From Deltaproteobacteria bacterium (GTDB lineage: Bacteria > Desulfobacterota > Desulfobacteria > Desulfobacterales > JAUVKB01): a stretch of 10,148 nt of DNA. Every line of letters starts with the position of its first letter. Position 1 is the stretch's first letter. Under the pieces are notes generated by a model. The model ran no database searches and was not told the origin of the DNA. It saw nothing but the letters and a program-made list of their open reading frames with translations. The translations under genes were made by a program, and so were the position numbers. Location of the stretch: positions 1-10,148 of the forward strand of contig JAUVKB010000070.1 in NCBI GenBank assembly GCA_030596405.1, read 5' to 3'. Shown here in pieces: positions 1 through 7,162 of the stretch.

Positions 1-442
1 ACCGGGGTGTTATAATAAATCGATAATCGAAAGATCTCTTGCCAACTGTGATATCCTTAAATTAAGTGAAGAAGAGCTGGAGACTATAAAGGGGATATTT
101 AAGGCCGGTTATAATGGCGAAGATTTTGTAAAATATTTGAAAAATAAGTTTTTAATAGAGTGGATATGTCTGACAAGAGGTGAACAGGGAAGTAAATTAT
201 ATACACCTGAAAAAAGTTATTCAGTCGGCATTAAAAAAAATAAAGAGGTCGTTGATACAGTCGGCGCAGGGGATGCATATGCCTCAATTTTAGCTGCAGG
301 ATATTTGTGTAAATGGGATCCGGAATTGCTTTTAACAAGGGCGACGGAATTTGCAGGAGAGGTATGCGGAATAAAAGGCGCTGTTCCTGATAATAATGTT
401 TTTTACAAAAAATATTTAAGCTGGATAAAGGGCCGGGTATGA
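1..442 (+). CDS. PfkB-family sugar kinase, probable fructokinase (C-terminal part, cut by the left edge)
   Basis: The reading frame is open from base 2 to the TGA at 440-442 and runs off the left edge, so the true start is not visible. The TTG at 137 is internal to the domain and is not a credible start. The visible ~146 residues begin in a Pro-Gly-Cys-Tyr stretch followed by LANCDILKLSEEEL, the segment that in ribokinase-family fructokinases follows the 'D-x-N-L-R' strand. Further on is DTVGAGDAYASILAAGYL (about 252-305), the PfkB signature 2. Its GAGD motif holds the anion hole and the catalytic Asp base. Family enzymes phosphorylate sugars with ATP in the cytoplasm. Fructose is inferred as substrate because the next two genes make and split sucrose, and fructokinase genes accompany sucrose genes in methanotrophs and other bacteria. 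Another PfkB substrate cannot be excluded from the C-terminal part alone. The stop overlaps the next start. Confidence 0.85.
   Translation, partial: PGCYNKSIIERSLANCDILKLSEEELETIKGIFKAGYNGEDFVKYLKNKFLIEWICLTRGEQGSKLYTPEKSYSVGIKKNKEVVDTVGAGDAYASILAAGYLCKWDPELLLTRATEFAGEVCGIKGAVPDNNVFYKKYLSWIKGRV
427..442 (+). promoter_or_regulatory. ATGA stop/start overlap with ribosome binding site for the sucrose-phosphate synthase gene
   Basis: AAAGGG at 427-432 lies 6 bases before the ATG at 439-441, inside the end of the kinase gene. The kinase TGA (440-442) overlaps that ATG. This arrangement fixes the downstream start and suggests translational coupling of the two genes. Confidence 0.75.
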
Positions 443-2616
443 GAGACAAAATATATGTTCAGATGTTTAGTGTTCATGGATTATTACGTTATGAAAATCC
501 GGAGTTGGGACGTGATGCAGATACAGGCGGTCAGATAAAATATGTTCTTGAGATGGCTGAAGAGTTTAGCAAGCGGGAAGAAGTTAAAATGGTGGACCTG
601 TTTACCAGGCTTATATCCGACAAACGGGTGTCGAGTGACTACAGCCGTTCTGTTGAAAAAATATCTGATAAATTCCGGATTATAAGGATACGGTGCGGGG
701 GGCAAAAATATATAAGAAAAGAGATGCTTTGGCCGTATCTTGACGAGTTCATAGACAAAACGATCAAGTTCATCAAGCAGGAGGCGGTATACCCTGATAT
801 TATTCATGCTCACTATGCTGATGCCGGTTACATAGGGATCCAGTTGTCGGAGTATTTTAGCACGCCCTTTATTTTTACGGGACATTCTCTGGGCCGTCCA
901 AAAAAAGGGAAATTGATTGATGAAGGCATGGCAAAGGATGAAATTAACAAAAAATATAGGATGGAGAACAGGATTTTTAATGAAGAAGAGATTATTAAGC
1001 ATGCGGATTTAGTTGTGGCAAGCACTTACCAGGAGGTTAAAATGCAGTACGGAATGTACACTAATAAAAATCTTGCCAAATACTCCGTCATTCCGCCAGG
1101 TATAAATTTGGATAAATTCTATTCCTTTTATCATGACATGGTTCCTGGAATAAAGAAGGAAGAGGAATATATACAAGCGCATGCCACAATTCTGGAAAAG
1201 CTGAACTGCTTTTTTATACATCCTGAAAAGCCGCTCATTCTCACTCTCTGCAGGGCTGATAAAAGAAAAAACATTTCAGGGCTTATCGATTCATATGGAA
1301 AGGATAAGGAGTTGCAGGCAATCGCAAACCTTGCGATATTTGCAGGTATAAGAAAAAACATCTCTGAAATGGAGGAGAATGAAAAGGATGTTTTAACACA
1401 AATATTGCTGTTAATGGATAAATATGATCTTTACGGTAAGATGGCGATTCCAAAGAGACATAATTTTAGTCATGAGGTTCCCGAGCTTTACAGGATAGCG
1501 GCGGAAAAAAACGGCGTATTTGTAAATATTGCGCTTACCGAGCCCTTTGGGCTTACATTGATAGAGGCAGCTGCGTGCGGGCTTCCTGTCGTGGCGACAA
1601 ACGATGGCGGGCCCAGGGATATTATCAGTAACTGCAAAAATGGGATTCTGGTGGATCCTTCCGATAACAGGGCGATCAGCGCGGCAATCAAGTCGATTAT
1701 CGTTGACAAGGAAAAATGGAAAGATTTTTCTTCAAAGGGGATCAAAGGGGTTAAGAACCATTACGGATGGAAGGCCCATGTAGAAAAATACGCTGAGGAA
1801 GTAGCACCTTTTTTAGGTATCAAAGGAGAAGTCGGATATAAGAAAGCTGTAGGCAATCCTGTCGGGGATAGATTGACGAGATTGAAATATTTTATTATTT
1901 CAGATATCGATAATACCCTTATCGGAAATGATGAGGCATTCTATGTGTTTGCCAAAATTCTTAAGGAAAATGAAGGCACAATCTGTTTCGGGGTTGCCAC
2001 GGGCAGGTCCATAGATTCCACAATGGGCTTGGTTAAACGGTATGATTCCATTGTTCCGGATATAATCATCTCTTCTGTGGGTTCGGAAATGTATTACAGA
2101 GGAGGAACGTTTGCGGATAGAGGCTGGCAGGCCCATATATCAAAAAGATGGCATAGAGAGAAGATAAAGTTTGTCCTTGATAAACTCAATTTTTTAACCT
2201 ATCAGGAAGATGAAAACCAGGGCAATTATAAAATAAGTTACTATATGGAAGATCAAAAAGACCGTGTTGCTCAACTACATGATGTCCTGGTAAGAAATAA
2301 ATGCCACTATAATCTGATCTATTCGCATGGAAAATTTCTGGATATATTGCCGCATCGTGCGTCCAAAGGGAAAGCCATAAAATATTTTTCTTACAAGTGG
2401 GGAATTGATCTTGACAAGATAATGGTTTGCGGCGATTCGGGAAATGACGAAGAGATGCTCAGGGGGAATACATTAGGTGTTGTTGTCGGCAATTACACAA
2501 AAGAACTTGAAAAGTTGAAAAAAAAGACAAAAATCTATTTTTCAAAATATAAATATGCCGAAGGCATAATAGACGGCATACATAAATATAACTTTATTGA
2601 ACGGTCGAAAACATAG
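439..2616 (+). CDS. spsA: Bifunctional sucrose-phosphate synthase / sucrose-phosphate phosphatase
   Basis: Makes sucrose-6-phosphate from UDP-glucose and fructose-6-phosphate, then removes the phosphate; a cytoplasmic protein of 725 residues. The first ~470 residues are a GT4 (GT-B fold) glycosyltransferase. HGLLR (13-17) and the nearby GRDADTGGQ (24-32) are typical of SPS N-termini, and GHSLGR is at 148-153. The nucleotide-diphosphate pair is R272/K277 and the E-x7-E motif is E368/E376 (EPFGLTLIE). From about residue 483 there is a HAD-type sucrose phosphatase domain with all four motifs: DIDNT (D489 nucleophile, D491), T521 in VATGR, K643 in RASKGK, and GDSGND (665-670). Both activities therefore look intact. 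The length and fused architecture match bacterial bifunctional SPS proteins such as that of Nitrosomonas. The start is supported by AAAGGG six bases upstream and by an N-terminus that begins just before the first GT-B strand. It overlaps the kinase gene and is followed after 15 bases by sucrose synthase. Preference for UDP-glucose over ADP-glucose is assumed from the family. Confidence 0.95.
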   Translation: MRDKIYVQMFSVHGLLRYENPELGRDADTGGQIKYVLEMAEEFSKREEVKMVDLFTRLISDKRVSSDYSRSVEKISDKFRIIRIRCGGQKYIRKEMLWPYLDEFIDKTIKFIKQEAVYPDIIHAHYADAGYIGIQLSEYFSTPFIFTGHSLGRPKKGKLIDEGMAKDEINKKYRMENRIFNEEEIIKHADLVVASTYQEVKMQYGMYTNKNLAKYSVIPPGINLDKFYSFYHDMVPGIKKEEEYIQAHATILEKLNCFFIHPEKPLILTLCRADKRKNISGLIDSYGKDKELQAIANLAIFAGIRKNISEMEENEKDVLTQILLLMDKYDLYGKMAIPKRHNFSHEVPELYRIAAEKNGVFVNIALTEPFGLTLIEAAACGLPVVATNDGGPRDIISNCKNGILVDPSDNRAISAAIKSIIVDKEKWKDFSSKGIKGVKNHYGWKAHVEKYAEEVAPFLGIKGEVGYKKAVGNPVGDRLTRLKYFIISDIDNTLIGNDEAFYVFAKILKENEGTICFGVATGRSIDSTMGLVKRYDSIVPDIIISSVGSEMYYRGGTFADRGWQAHISKRWHREKIKFVLDKLNFLTYQEDENQGNYKISYYMEDQKDRVAQLHDVLVRNKCHYNLIYSHGKFLDILPHRASKGKAIKYFSYKWGIDLDKIMVCGDSGNDEEMLRGNTLGVVVGNYTKELEKLKKKTKIYFSKYKYAEGIIDGIHKYNFIERSKT

Positions 2617-2618
2617 AA

Positions 2619-2634
2619 AGAGGGTGCCCAATTG
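2619..2634 (+). promoter_or_regulatory. Ribosome binding site deciding a TTG start
   Basis: AGAGGG at 2619-2624 sits 7 bases before TTG at 2632-2634 and 3 bases after the preceding stop codon. No ATG occurs nearby in frame, and the protein N-terminus from this TTG aligns with the usual beginning of sucrose synthases, so the rare start codon is well supported. Confidence 0.75.
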
Positions 2635-5031
2635 AAAAGCCAGTTCTTAAACATTATATCAAAAAAAGAACAGAAAGATTTTAAGGATTTTATCTTTGTT
2701 GTCAGCAAGCTGGAAAACAAATGTCTTCTTAGAAATGATCTTCTATTGCAATTTGAAGAAGTTTGCGTCGCCAAAAAAAAGACCAAAAAGTTTCGTTTAG
2801 AATCTTCAATAATAAAATTTTTACACCGCGTTCCTGAGCTTTTGATAATGGAAGATTCGGTCATTATTATGCACCGTTATACTGTTGCGAAATATAGATT
2901 TTACAGGTTGAGTTTTAATGGTGAATATATCGAAGATGTTGATGTAACGACGTTTTTAGATTGTAAGGATATTTATATGGGGGAGAAGCCCGGCGACGGC
3001 AATGGGGACCCCTTGCAGATAGATTTTATGCCTTTTTATGATTATTCCCCATCGATACGTGACAATAAAAATGTCGGTAACGGCATCCAGTTTTTAAACA
3101 AACTCCTTTCCAGCAGTCTGTTTCAGAATCCCGATGAATGGGGCCGGAAAGTATTTGATTTTCTTAAGCTTCACAAAATAAATGGAAAACAGTTGTTTAT
3201 TAATGGCTCCATACTCCAAGACATCGATATCTTTCTTGATGAATTGGAAACAACCATCGAATGGCTAAAGGGAACAACGCCGGATACGCCTTATAACGTT
3301 ATTGAGAAAAGAATGAAACAAGCCGGCTTTGAGGAGGGATGGGGACGAAATGCCGGAAGAGTTTTAGAGACCATGAATCTTTTATACGACCTTTTTAATG
3401 AACCGACCAGTTCCATGATGGAGGAGTTCAGTTTTCGAGTTCCAATGATATCTAAAATTGCTATAAGTTCACCGCACGGGTGGTTCGGTCAGGAAAATGT
3501 TCTGGGCAGGCCCGATACCGGGGGGCAAGTTATATATATTTTAGATCAGGTAAAAGCGCTGGAAAAATATCTGATTAATGAATTTGAACTTGCCGGCATT
3601 GATGTTGTCCCTAAAATAATCGTATTGACCAGACTGATCCCAAATGCTGAAAACACATCATGCAACAAGAGGCTTGAAAAAATATTTCAAACAGAAAATT
3701 GCTGGATATTGCGCATCCCGTTTAAGGACAATGATCAAAACATTATGGGAGACTGGATATCCAGATTCAAAATATGGCCGTATCTTGACAGGTTCGCCCG
3801 TGAGGCTGAAAAAGAGATTATAGGCGAATTTCAGGGGAGACCGGATCTGATTATCGGCAACTATTCAGATGGAAATCTTGTCGCCACACTATTGTCGGAC
3901 AAAATGGACGTCATACAATGCACCATTGCCCATGCTCTTGAAAAGACCAAGTATCTGTTTTCAGACCTTTACTGGAAGGATATGGAAAAAGATTACAATT
4001 TTTCGATTCAATTTACTTCAGACATAATTTCTATGAATAAGTCTGATTTTGTCATTACAAGCACCTATCAGGAGATAACAGGGACTGAAAACACTATCGG
4101 TCAGTATGAGTCGTATCAATTTTTTACAATGCCCGGGTTGTATCAGGTGGCCAGCGGCGTTAATCTGTTTAATCCAAAATTTAACGTTGTTCCCCCGGGT
4201 GTTGATGAAAAAAACTATTTTCCGTATTATTTAAAAGAAGCAAGAACGGCTGGCAAAACAGAGTATTGGGAAGAACAACTTTTTTCCAAGACATCCGAAG
4301 ATATTTATGGAAAGCTGGATGATCCTGGAAAGCCCTCCATTTTTACAATGGCAAGATTCGACAGGATCAAAAATATAACGGGTCTTATTGAGGCATTCGG
4401 GAAGAGTAAAGAATTAAGGAGATACTATAATTTAGTATTTGCCGCAGGCACAATCCATGTTGAAGAGTCAAATGACATGGAAGAGAGGAATGAAATTCTC
4501 AAGGCATACAGGCTTATTGACGAGCTGGAACTGTACGGAAGCATTCGATGGCTGCCGAGTATTAACAAGCTTGATACGGGTGAAGTATACCGTATTATCG
4601 CCGATAGGAAGGGTATATTTGTGCAACCCGCGCTTTTTGAAGCCTTCGGGTTGACGATACTTGAGGCAATGTCTTCAGGCCTTCCCACCTTCGCCACTCA
4701 GTTTGGCGGTCCTTCCGAGATAATTGAAGATAATATGAGCGGATTTTTGATAAATACAAGTAAACCGGAATTGATGGCAAAGGCCGTTTTGGAATTTATA
4801 GAGAGATGTAAAAATGATGAGGGCCATTGGGAAACCGTATCAAAGAATGGGATCAGGAGGGTTAAAGAACGATTTACCTGGGATCAGTATAGCAAAAGCC
4901 TTCTTAGTTTCACAAAACTGTATGGTTTCTGGAGATATTCCGTTACGGGCGAGGGAATGAAAAAAATGGACAGGTATTGCGATCTGATATATCATATGCT
5001 GGTTAAGGCAAGGGCCGACAAGCTGCATTAA
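2632..5031 (+). CDS. susA: Sucrose synthase
   Basis: Reversibly converts sucrose plus NDP into NDP-glucose plus fructose in the cytoplasm. At 799 residues it has the normal full length of the family. Residues 1 to about 270 form the N-terminal region that plants and bacteria share. The GT-B catalytic part begins near SPHGWFGQ and contains RPDTGGQ (D295-Q299), the sucrose synthase hallmark. The NDP-binding pair is R575/K580 (ARFDRIK) and the E-x7-E motif is E670/E678 (FEAFGLTILE). They match Arabidopsis SUS1 R580/K585 and E675/E683 with a constant offset of five. The Gln/Asn pair of plant enzymes (Q648, N654 of SUS1), linked to high UDP affinity, is not kept: T649 replaces the Asn, and Ser or Ile lies where the Gln is expected. 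The enzyme may thus use ADP as well as UDP; this is inference. It starts at TTG with a good ribosome binding site, 15 bases after the SPS gene, as the last gene of the sucrose operon. Confidence 0.95.
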   Translation: MKSQFLNIISKKEQKDFKDFIFVVSKLENKCLLRNDLLLQFEEVCVAKKKTKKFRLESSIIKFLHRVPELLIMEDSVIIMHRYTVAKYRFYRLSFNGEYIEDVDVTTFLDCKDIYMGEKPGDGNGDPLQIDFMPFYDYSPSIRDNKNVGNGIQFLNKLLSSSLFQNPDEWGRKVFDFLKLHKINGKQLFINGSILQDIDIFLDELETTIEWLKGTTPDTPYNVIEKRMKQAGFEEGWGRNAGRVLETMNLLYDLFNEPTSSMMEEFSFRVPMISKIAISSPHGWFGQENVLGRPDTGGQVIYILDQVKALEKYLINEFELAGIDVVPKIIVLTRLIPNAENTSCNKRLEKIFQTENCWILRIPFKDNDQNIMGDWISRFKIWPYLDRFAREAEKEIIGEFQGRPDLIIGNYSDGNLVATLLSDKMDVIQCTIAHALEKTKYLFSDLYWKDMEKDYNFSIQFTSDIISMNKSDFVITSTYQEITGTENTIGQYESYQFFTMPGLYQVASGVNLFNPKFNVVPPGVDEKNYFPYYLKEARTAGKTEYWEEQLFSKTSEDIYGKLDDPGKPSIFTMARFDRIKNITGLIEAFGKSKELRRYYNLVFAAGTIHVEESNDMEERNEILKAYRLIDELELYGSIRWLPSINKLDTGEVYRIIADRKGIFVQPALFEAFGLTILEAMSSGLPTFATQFGGPSEIIEDNMSGFLINTSKPELMAKAVLEFIERCKNDEGHWETVSKNGIRRVKERFTWDQYSKSLLSFTKLYGFWRYSVTGEGMKKMDRYCDLIYHMLVKARADKLH

Positions 5032-5058
5032 CATTGTCTTATATAACAATTTCCGGTT

Positions 5059-5094
5059 AGGGCATAAATACTTTCAGGACATATGCCCTTATTT
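5059..5094 (+). terminator. Terminator-like hairpin after the sucrose operon
   Basis: AGGGCATA at 5059-5066 and TATGCCCT at 5082-5089 form a perfect 8-bp stem with a 15-base loop, 28 bases after the sucrose synthase stop. It is followed by TATTT, a poor U-tract. It could be a weak intrinsic terminator or an mRNA 3'-end stabilising hairpin between the sucrose genes and the PEP carboxykinase gene. The long loop and short T-run lower confidence. Confidence 0.45.
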
Positions 5095-5120
5095 AAAATT
5101 ATAACGATTGCAGACCGGAT

Positions 5121-5126
5121 TATAAT
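5121..5126 (+). promoter_or_regulatory. Possible -10 box upstream of the PEP carboxykinase gene
   Basis: TATAAT at 5121-5126 is a perfect sigma-70 -10 hexamer, 35 bases before the start codon and downstream of the hairpin. The best -35 candidate with a suitable spacer (TTATAA, 5099-5104, spacer 16) matches the consensus at only three positions. In AT-rich DNA a chance match is possible. Confidence 0.35.
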
Positions 5127-5145
5127 AAAATTCGAATAAACCCTG

Positions 5146-5153
5146 AAAGGAAG
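5146..5153 (+). promoter_or_regulatory. Ribosome binding site of the PEP carboxykinase gene
   Basis: AAAGGAAG lies 8 bases before the ATG at 5162. It is the strongest Shine-Dalgarno match in the window and supports both that start and high expression. Confidence 0.7.
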
Positions 5154-5161
5154 AATCAACA

Positions 5162-7120
5162 ATGACGCAAATAAAGAAAGGTATGGATATCGCGCAGGAA
5201 ATCGGAGGGGTCGCTACTTATGAAGCGGCGATGCAAGTTTTTGAAAATAATTTGGACAAAACAAATCTGTCCAAGATACAACAAATAAAACATCTTGATA
5301 TTCTTGTTAAAATTGCAAATGCGATATTAATGTGTGAGCCGGAAATGATTTTTATCAATACAGGATCAAAAGAAGATAATCAGCAGGTAAAAGATTTATG
5401 CATAAAAAATGGTGAGGAAAAAAAACTTCCCATGGAAGGGCACACGATTCACTATGATCTTAAAGAAGAACAGGGCCGGATTGTAGATCGCACCTTTTAT
5501 ATAATAGATCAGGGAGAAGAAGTCAGCTCTCTTGCCAACAAAATGCTCAGAACTGATGCACTAGAAATGATCAGGGATAAAATGACCGGTATTATGCATA
5601 ACAAGACTATGATAGTCGGTTTTTATATGCGCGGTCCGGTCGGCGCTCCCGCATCAAATCCTGCTTTGGAAATTACCAGTTCAGGGTATGTTTCTCACAG
5701 TGCGGAGATCCTTTATCGAAATTCATTTTTTGATTTTGAAAAAGAGGTTGATCGATTAGGACATTTTTATGCCAATATACACAGTGAAGGCCTTAACAGA
5801 CTTGAAGACTTGCCGAACGCACGGGTGTTTATGGATCGAAGCGATCAAACCACATATAGCTTTAATTGCACCTATGCCGGTAATACCTTGTTATTAAAAA
5901 AAGGGAATCACAGATTTTCCGTAGACAAAGCCGTTTATAAAAACAGGGGTAATGAGCTTGCGGAACACATGTTTATCACAGGCATCAACGGTCCCGGGGG
6001 CCGCACGACCTGGTGTGCCGGAGCCGCGCCCAGCGGATGCGGAAAGACGACTACCGCTATGGCAGGCGACCGTTTTGTCGGTGATGATCTTACACAAATG
6101 TGGAGGGATGAAGACGGCGCTATTAAATCGATTAATCCGGAATGTGGAATATTCGGCATTGTAGAAGATGTAAACCGGGAAGGCGATCCGATGCTTATGG
6201 AAAACCTGAGAAAAGCCGGAACCGAAGTAATATGGACCAATGTTCTTATTGATGAAAACGGTGTTCCGCACTGGACCGGAAACGGAGAAAATTCTCCCCT
6301 TAAAGGCAAAAATTTTCAGGGTTCCTGGGAAAAGGGGATGGTCGATGAAAACGGAAAAGATGTGCCCATATCCCATCCTAACGCACGGTGCACATTGTCT
6401 TCAACAGCCCTGGCAAATTATTCCGAAGCAGCAGAGGACCCTAACGGCGTTGAAACAAGAATTGTTACATACAGCGGCAGAGACAGTGATACTATGCCGC
6501 CTGTCTGGGCAGCTAAAAACGCGGACCAGGGCGTGGTTATAGGCGCCTGCATCGTATCTGCTGCAACAGCCACGGAAGTGGGGGCAACAGGGGTTAAACG
6601 GGCGCCCTGGGCAAATGCGCCGTTTATTCCGGGATCATTGTCGGACTATATGGACGCTCAATTTAAATTCTTTGGTCATAAAAAAATAGCGGAAAACAAA
6701 AAACCTGTAATGGCGGGATTAAACTATTTTTTAACCCATGAAGCAAGAGGCGGCGCCTCAAAAAAACTGCTTGGAGAAAAAAGAGACGTAAAAGTTTGGC
6801 TGGCCTGGCTGGAAAGACTTGTTCATAATGAAGTAGAAGTAATTAACACGCCTGTCGGCAATATTCCAAAATATGAAGATCTTAAAAATCTGTTTAAGGA
6901 AATAATAGATAAGGAATATTCAAAAGATCTGTATGTAAAGCAGTTTTCTTTGTATATTGACAATATCGTTTCAAGAATAGACTTGCAGGAGGAGGCATAT
7001 GGAAAAGAAAAAAATATTCCCGGCAAACTGTTCGAGGTTTTAAATGAGCAAAAAAAAGGACTTATGGCGATTAGAGACAAATATGGCCCTGTTGTTACGC
7101 CGTCTGATATTGATATTTAA
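5162..7120 (+). CDS. pckG: Phosphoenolpyruvate carboxykinase, GTP-type family (divergent, archaeal-like)
   Basis: Interconverts oxaloacetate and PEP with a purine nucleotide; a cytoplasmic enzyme of gluconeogenesis. The 652 residues are within or slightly above the usual GTP-class length. Motifs align in order with animal PEPCK: GNTLLLKK (K246/K247, Mn-ligand lysine region), AEHM (H269, metal-ligand His), P-loop APSGCGKT (289-296, with the reactive Cys at C293), VGDDL with D308/D309, NPECGIFG, HPNAR and TPVGNIPK (563-570). The P-loop differs from the canonical SACGKT in having Gly before Cys. The segment FLWPGF, whose Phe residues hold guanine in animal enzymes, is missing: after N521-Y-F the sequence reads LTHEARGGASKKLLGE. 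GTP as cofactor is therefore the family default and is not shown by the sequence. The strong ribosome binding site and own upstream gap suggest a separate transcript from the sucrose operon. It would supply PEP for hexose phosphates and, eventually, sucrose. The next gene follows after 42 bases. Confidence 0.92.
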   Translation: MTQIKKGMDIAQEIGGVATYEAAMQVFENNLDKTNLSKIQQIKHLDILVKIANAILMCEPEMIFINTGSKEDNQQVKDLCIKNGEEKKLPMEGHTIHYDLKEEQGRIVDRTFYIIDQGEEVSSLANKMLRTDALEMIRDKMTGIMHNKTMIVGFYMRGPVGAPASNPALEITSSGYVSHSAEILYRNSFFDFEKEVDRLGHFYANIHSEGLNRLEDLPNARVFMDRSDQTTYSFNCTYAGNTLLLKKGNHRFSVDKAVYKNRGNELAEHMFITGINGPGGRTTWCAGAAPSGCGKTTTAMAGDRFVGDDLTQMWRDEDGAIKSINPECGIFGIVEDVNREGDPMLMENLRKAGTEVIWTNVLIDENGVPHWTGNGENSPLKGKNFQGSWEKGMVDENGKDVPISHPNARCTLSSTALANYSEAAEDPNGVETRIVTYSGRDSDTMPPVWAAKNADQGVVIGACIVSAATATEVGATGVKRAPWANAPFIPGSLSDYMDAQFKFFGHKKIAENKKPVMAGLNYFLTHEARGGASKKLLGEKRDVKVWLAWLERLVHNEVEVINTPVGNIPKYEDLKNLFKEIIDKEYSKDLYVKQFSLYIDNIVSRIDLQEEAYGKEKNIPGKLFEVLNEQKKGLMAIRDKYGPVVTPSDIDI

Positions 7121-7140
7121 GTTTGAGACATAAGGTTTGA

Positions 7141-7155
7141 AGCGGTACAACCGTT
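7141..7155 (+). other. Small hairpin in the leader of the 585-residue protein gene
   Basis: AGCGGT (7141-7146) and ACCGTT (7150-7155) can pair over 6 bp, including one G-U pair, around a 3-base loop. This is only 7 bases before the ATG at 7163. No Shine-Dalgarno lies at normal distance. AAGG at 7132-7135 is 27 bases upstream and would be about 12 bases away if the hairpin formed. It may be chance. Confidence 0.25.
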
Positions 7156-7162
7156 ATAGTAA

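Noticed and set aside
137..139. TTG at 137 as the start of a short 101-residue protein
   Set aside because: The frame is open to the left edge and the upstream residues match the PfkB fold, so this is an internal codon of a truncated gene.
484..1002. Minus-strand open frame of 172 codons inside the sucrose-phosphate synthase gene
   Set aside because: It lies wholly antisense to a motif-rich conserved gene and has no recognisable domain; a shadow frame.
5894..6376. Minus-strand open frame of 160 codons inside the PEP carboxykinase gene, with another overlapping it in a second frame
   Set aside because: Both are antisense to the most conserved part of the carboxykinase, including the P-loop, and have no family resemblance.
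7141..7155. Hairpin after pckG as an intrinsic terminator
   Set aside because: The stem is short, has a G-U pair, and is not followed by a T-run; it sits directly before the next start codon.
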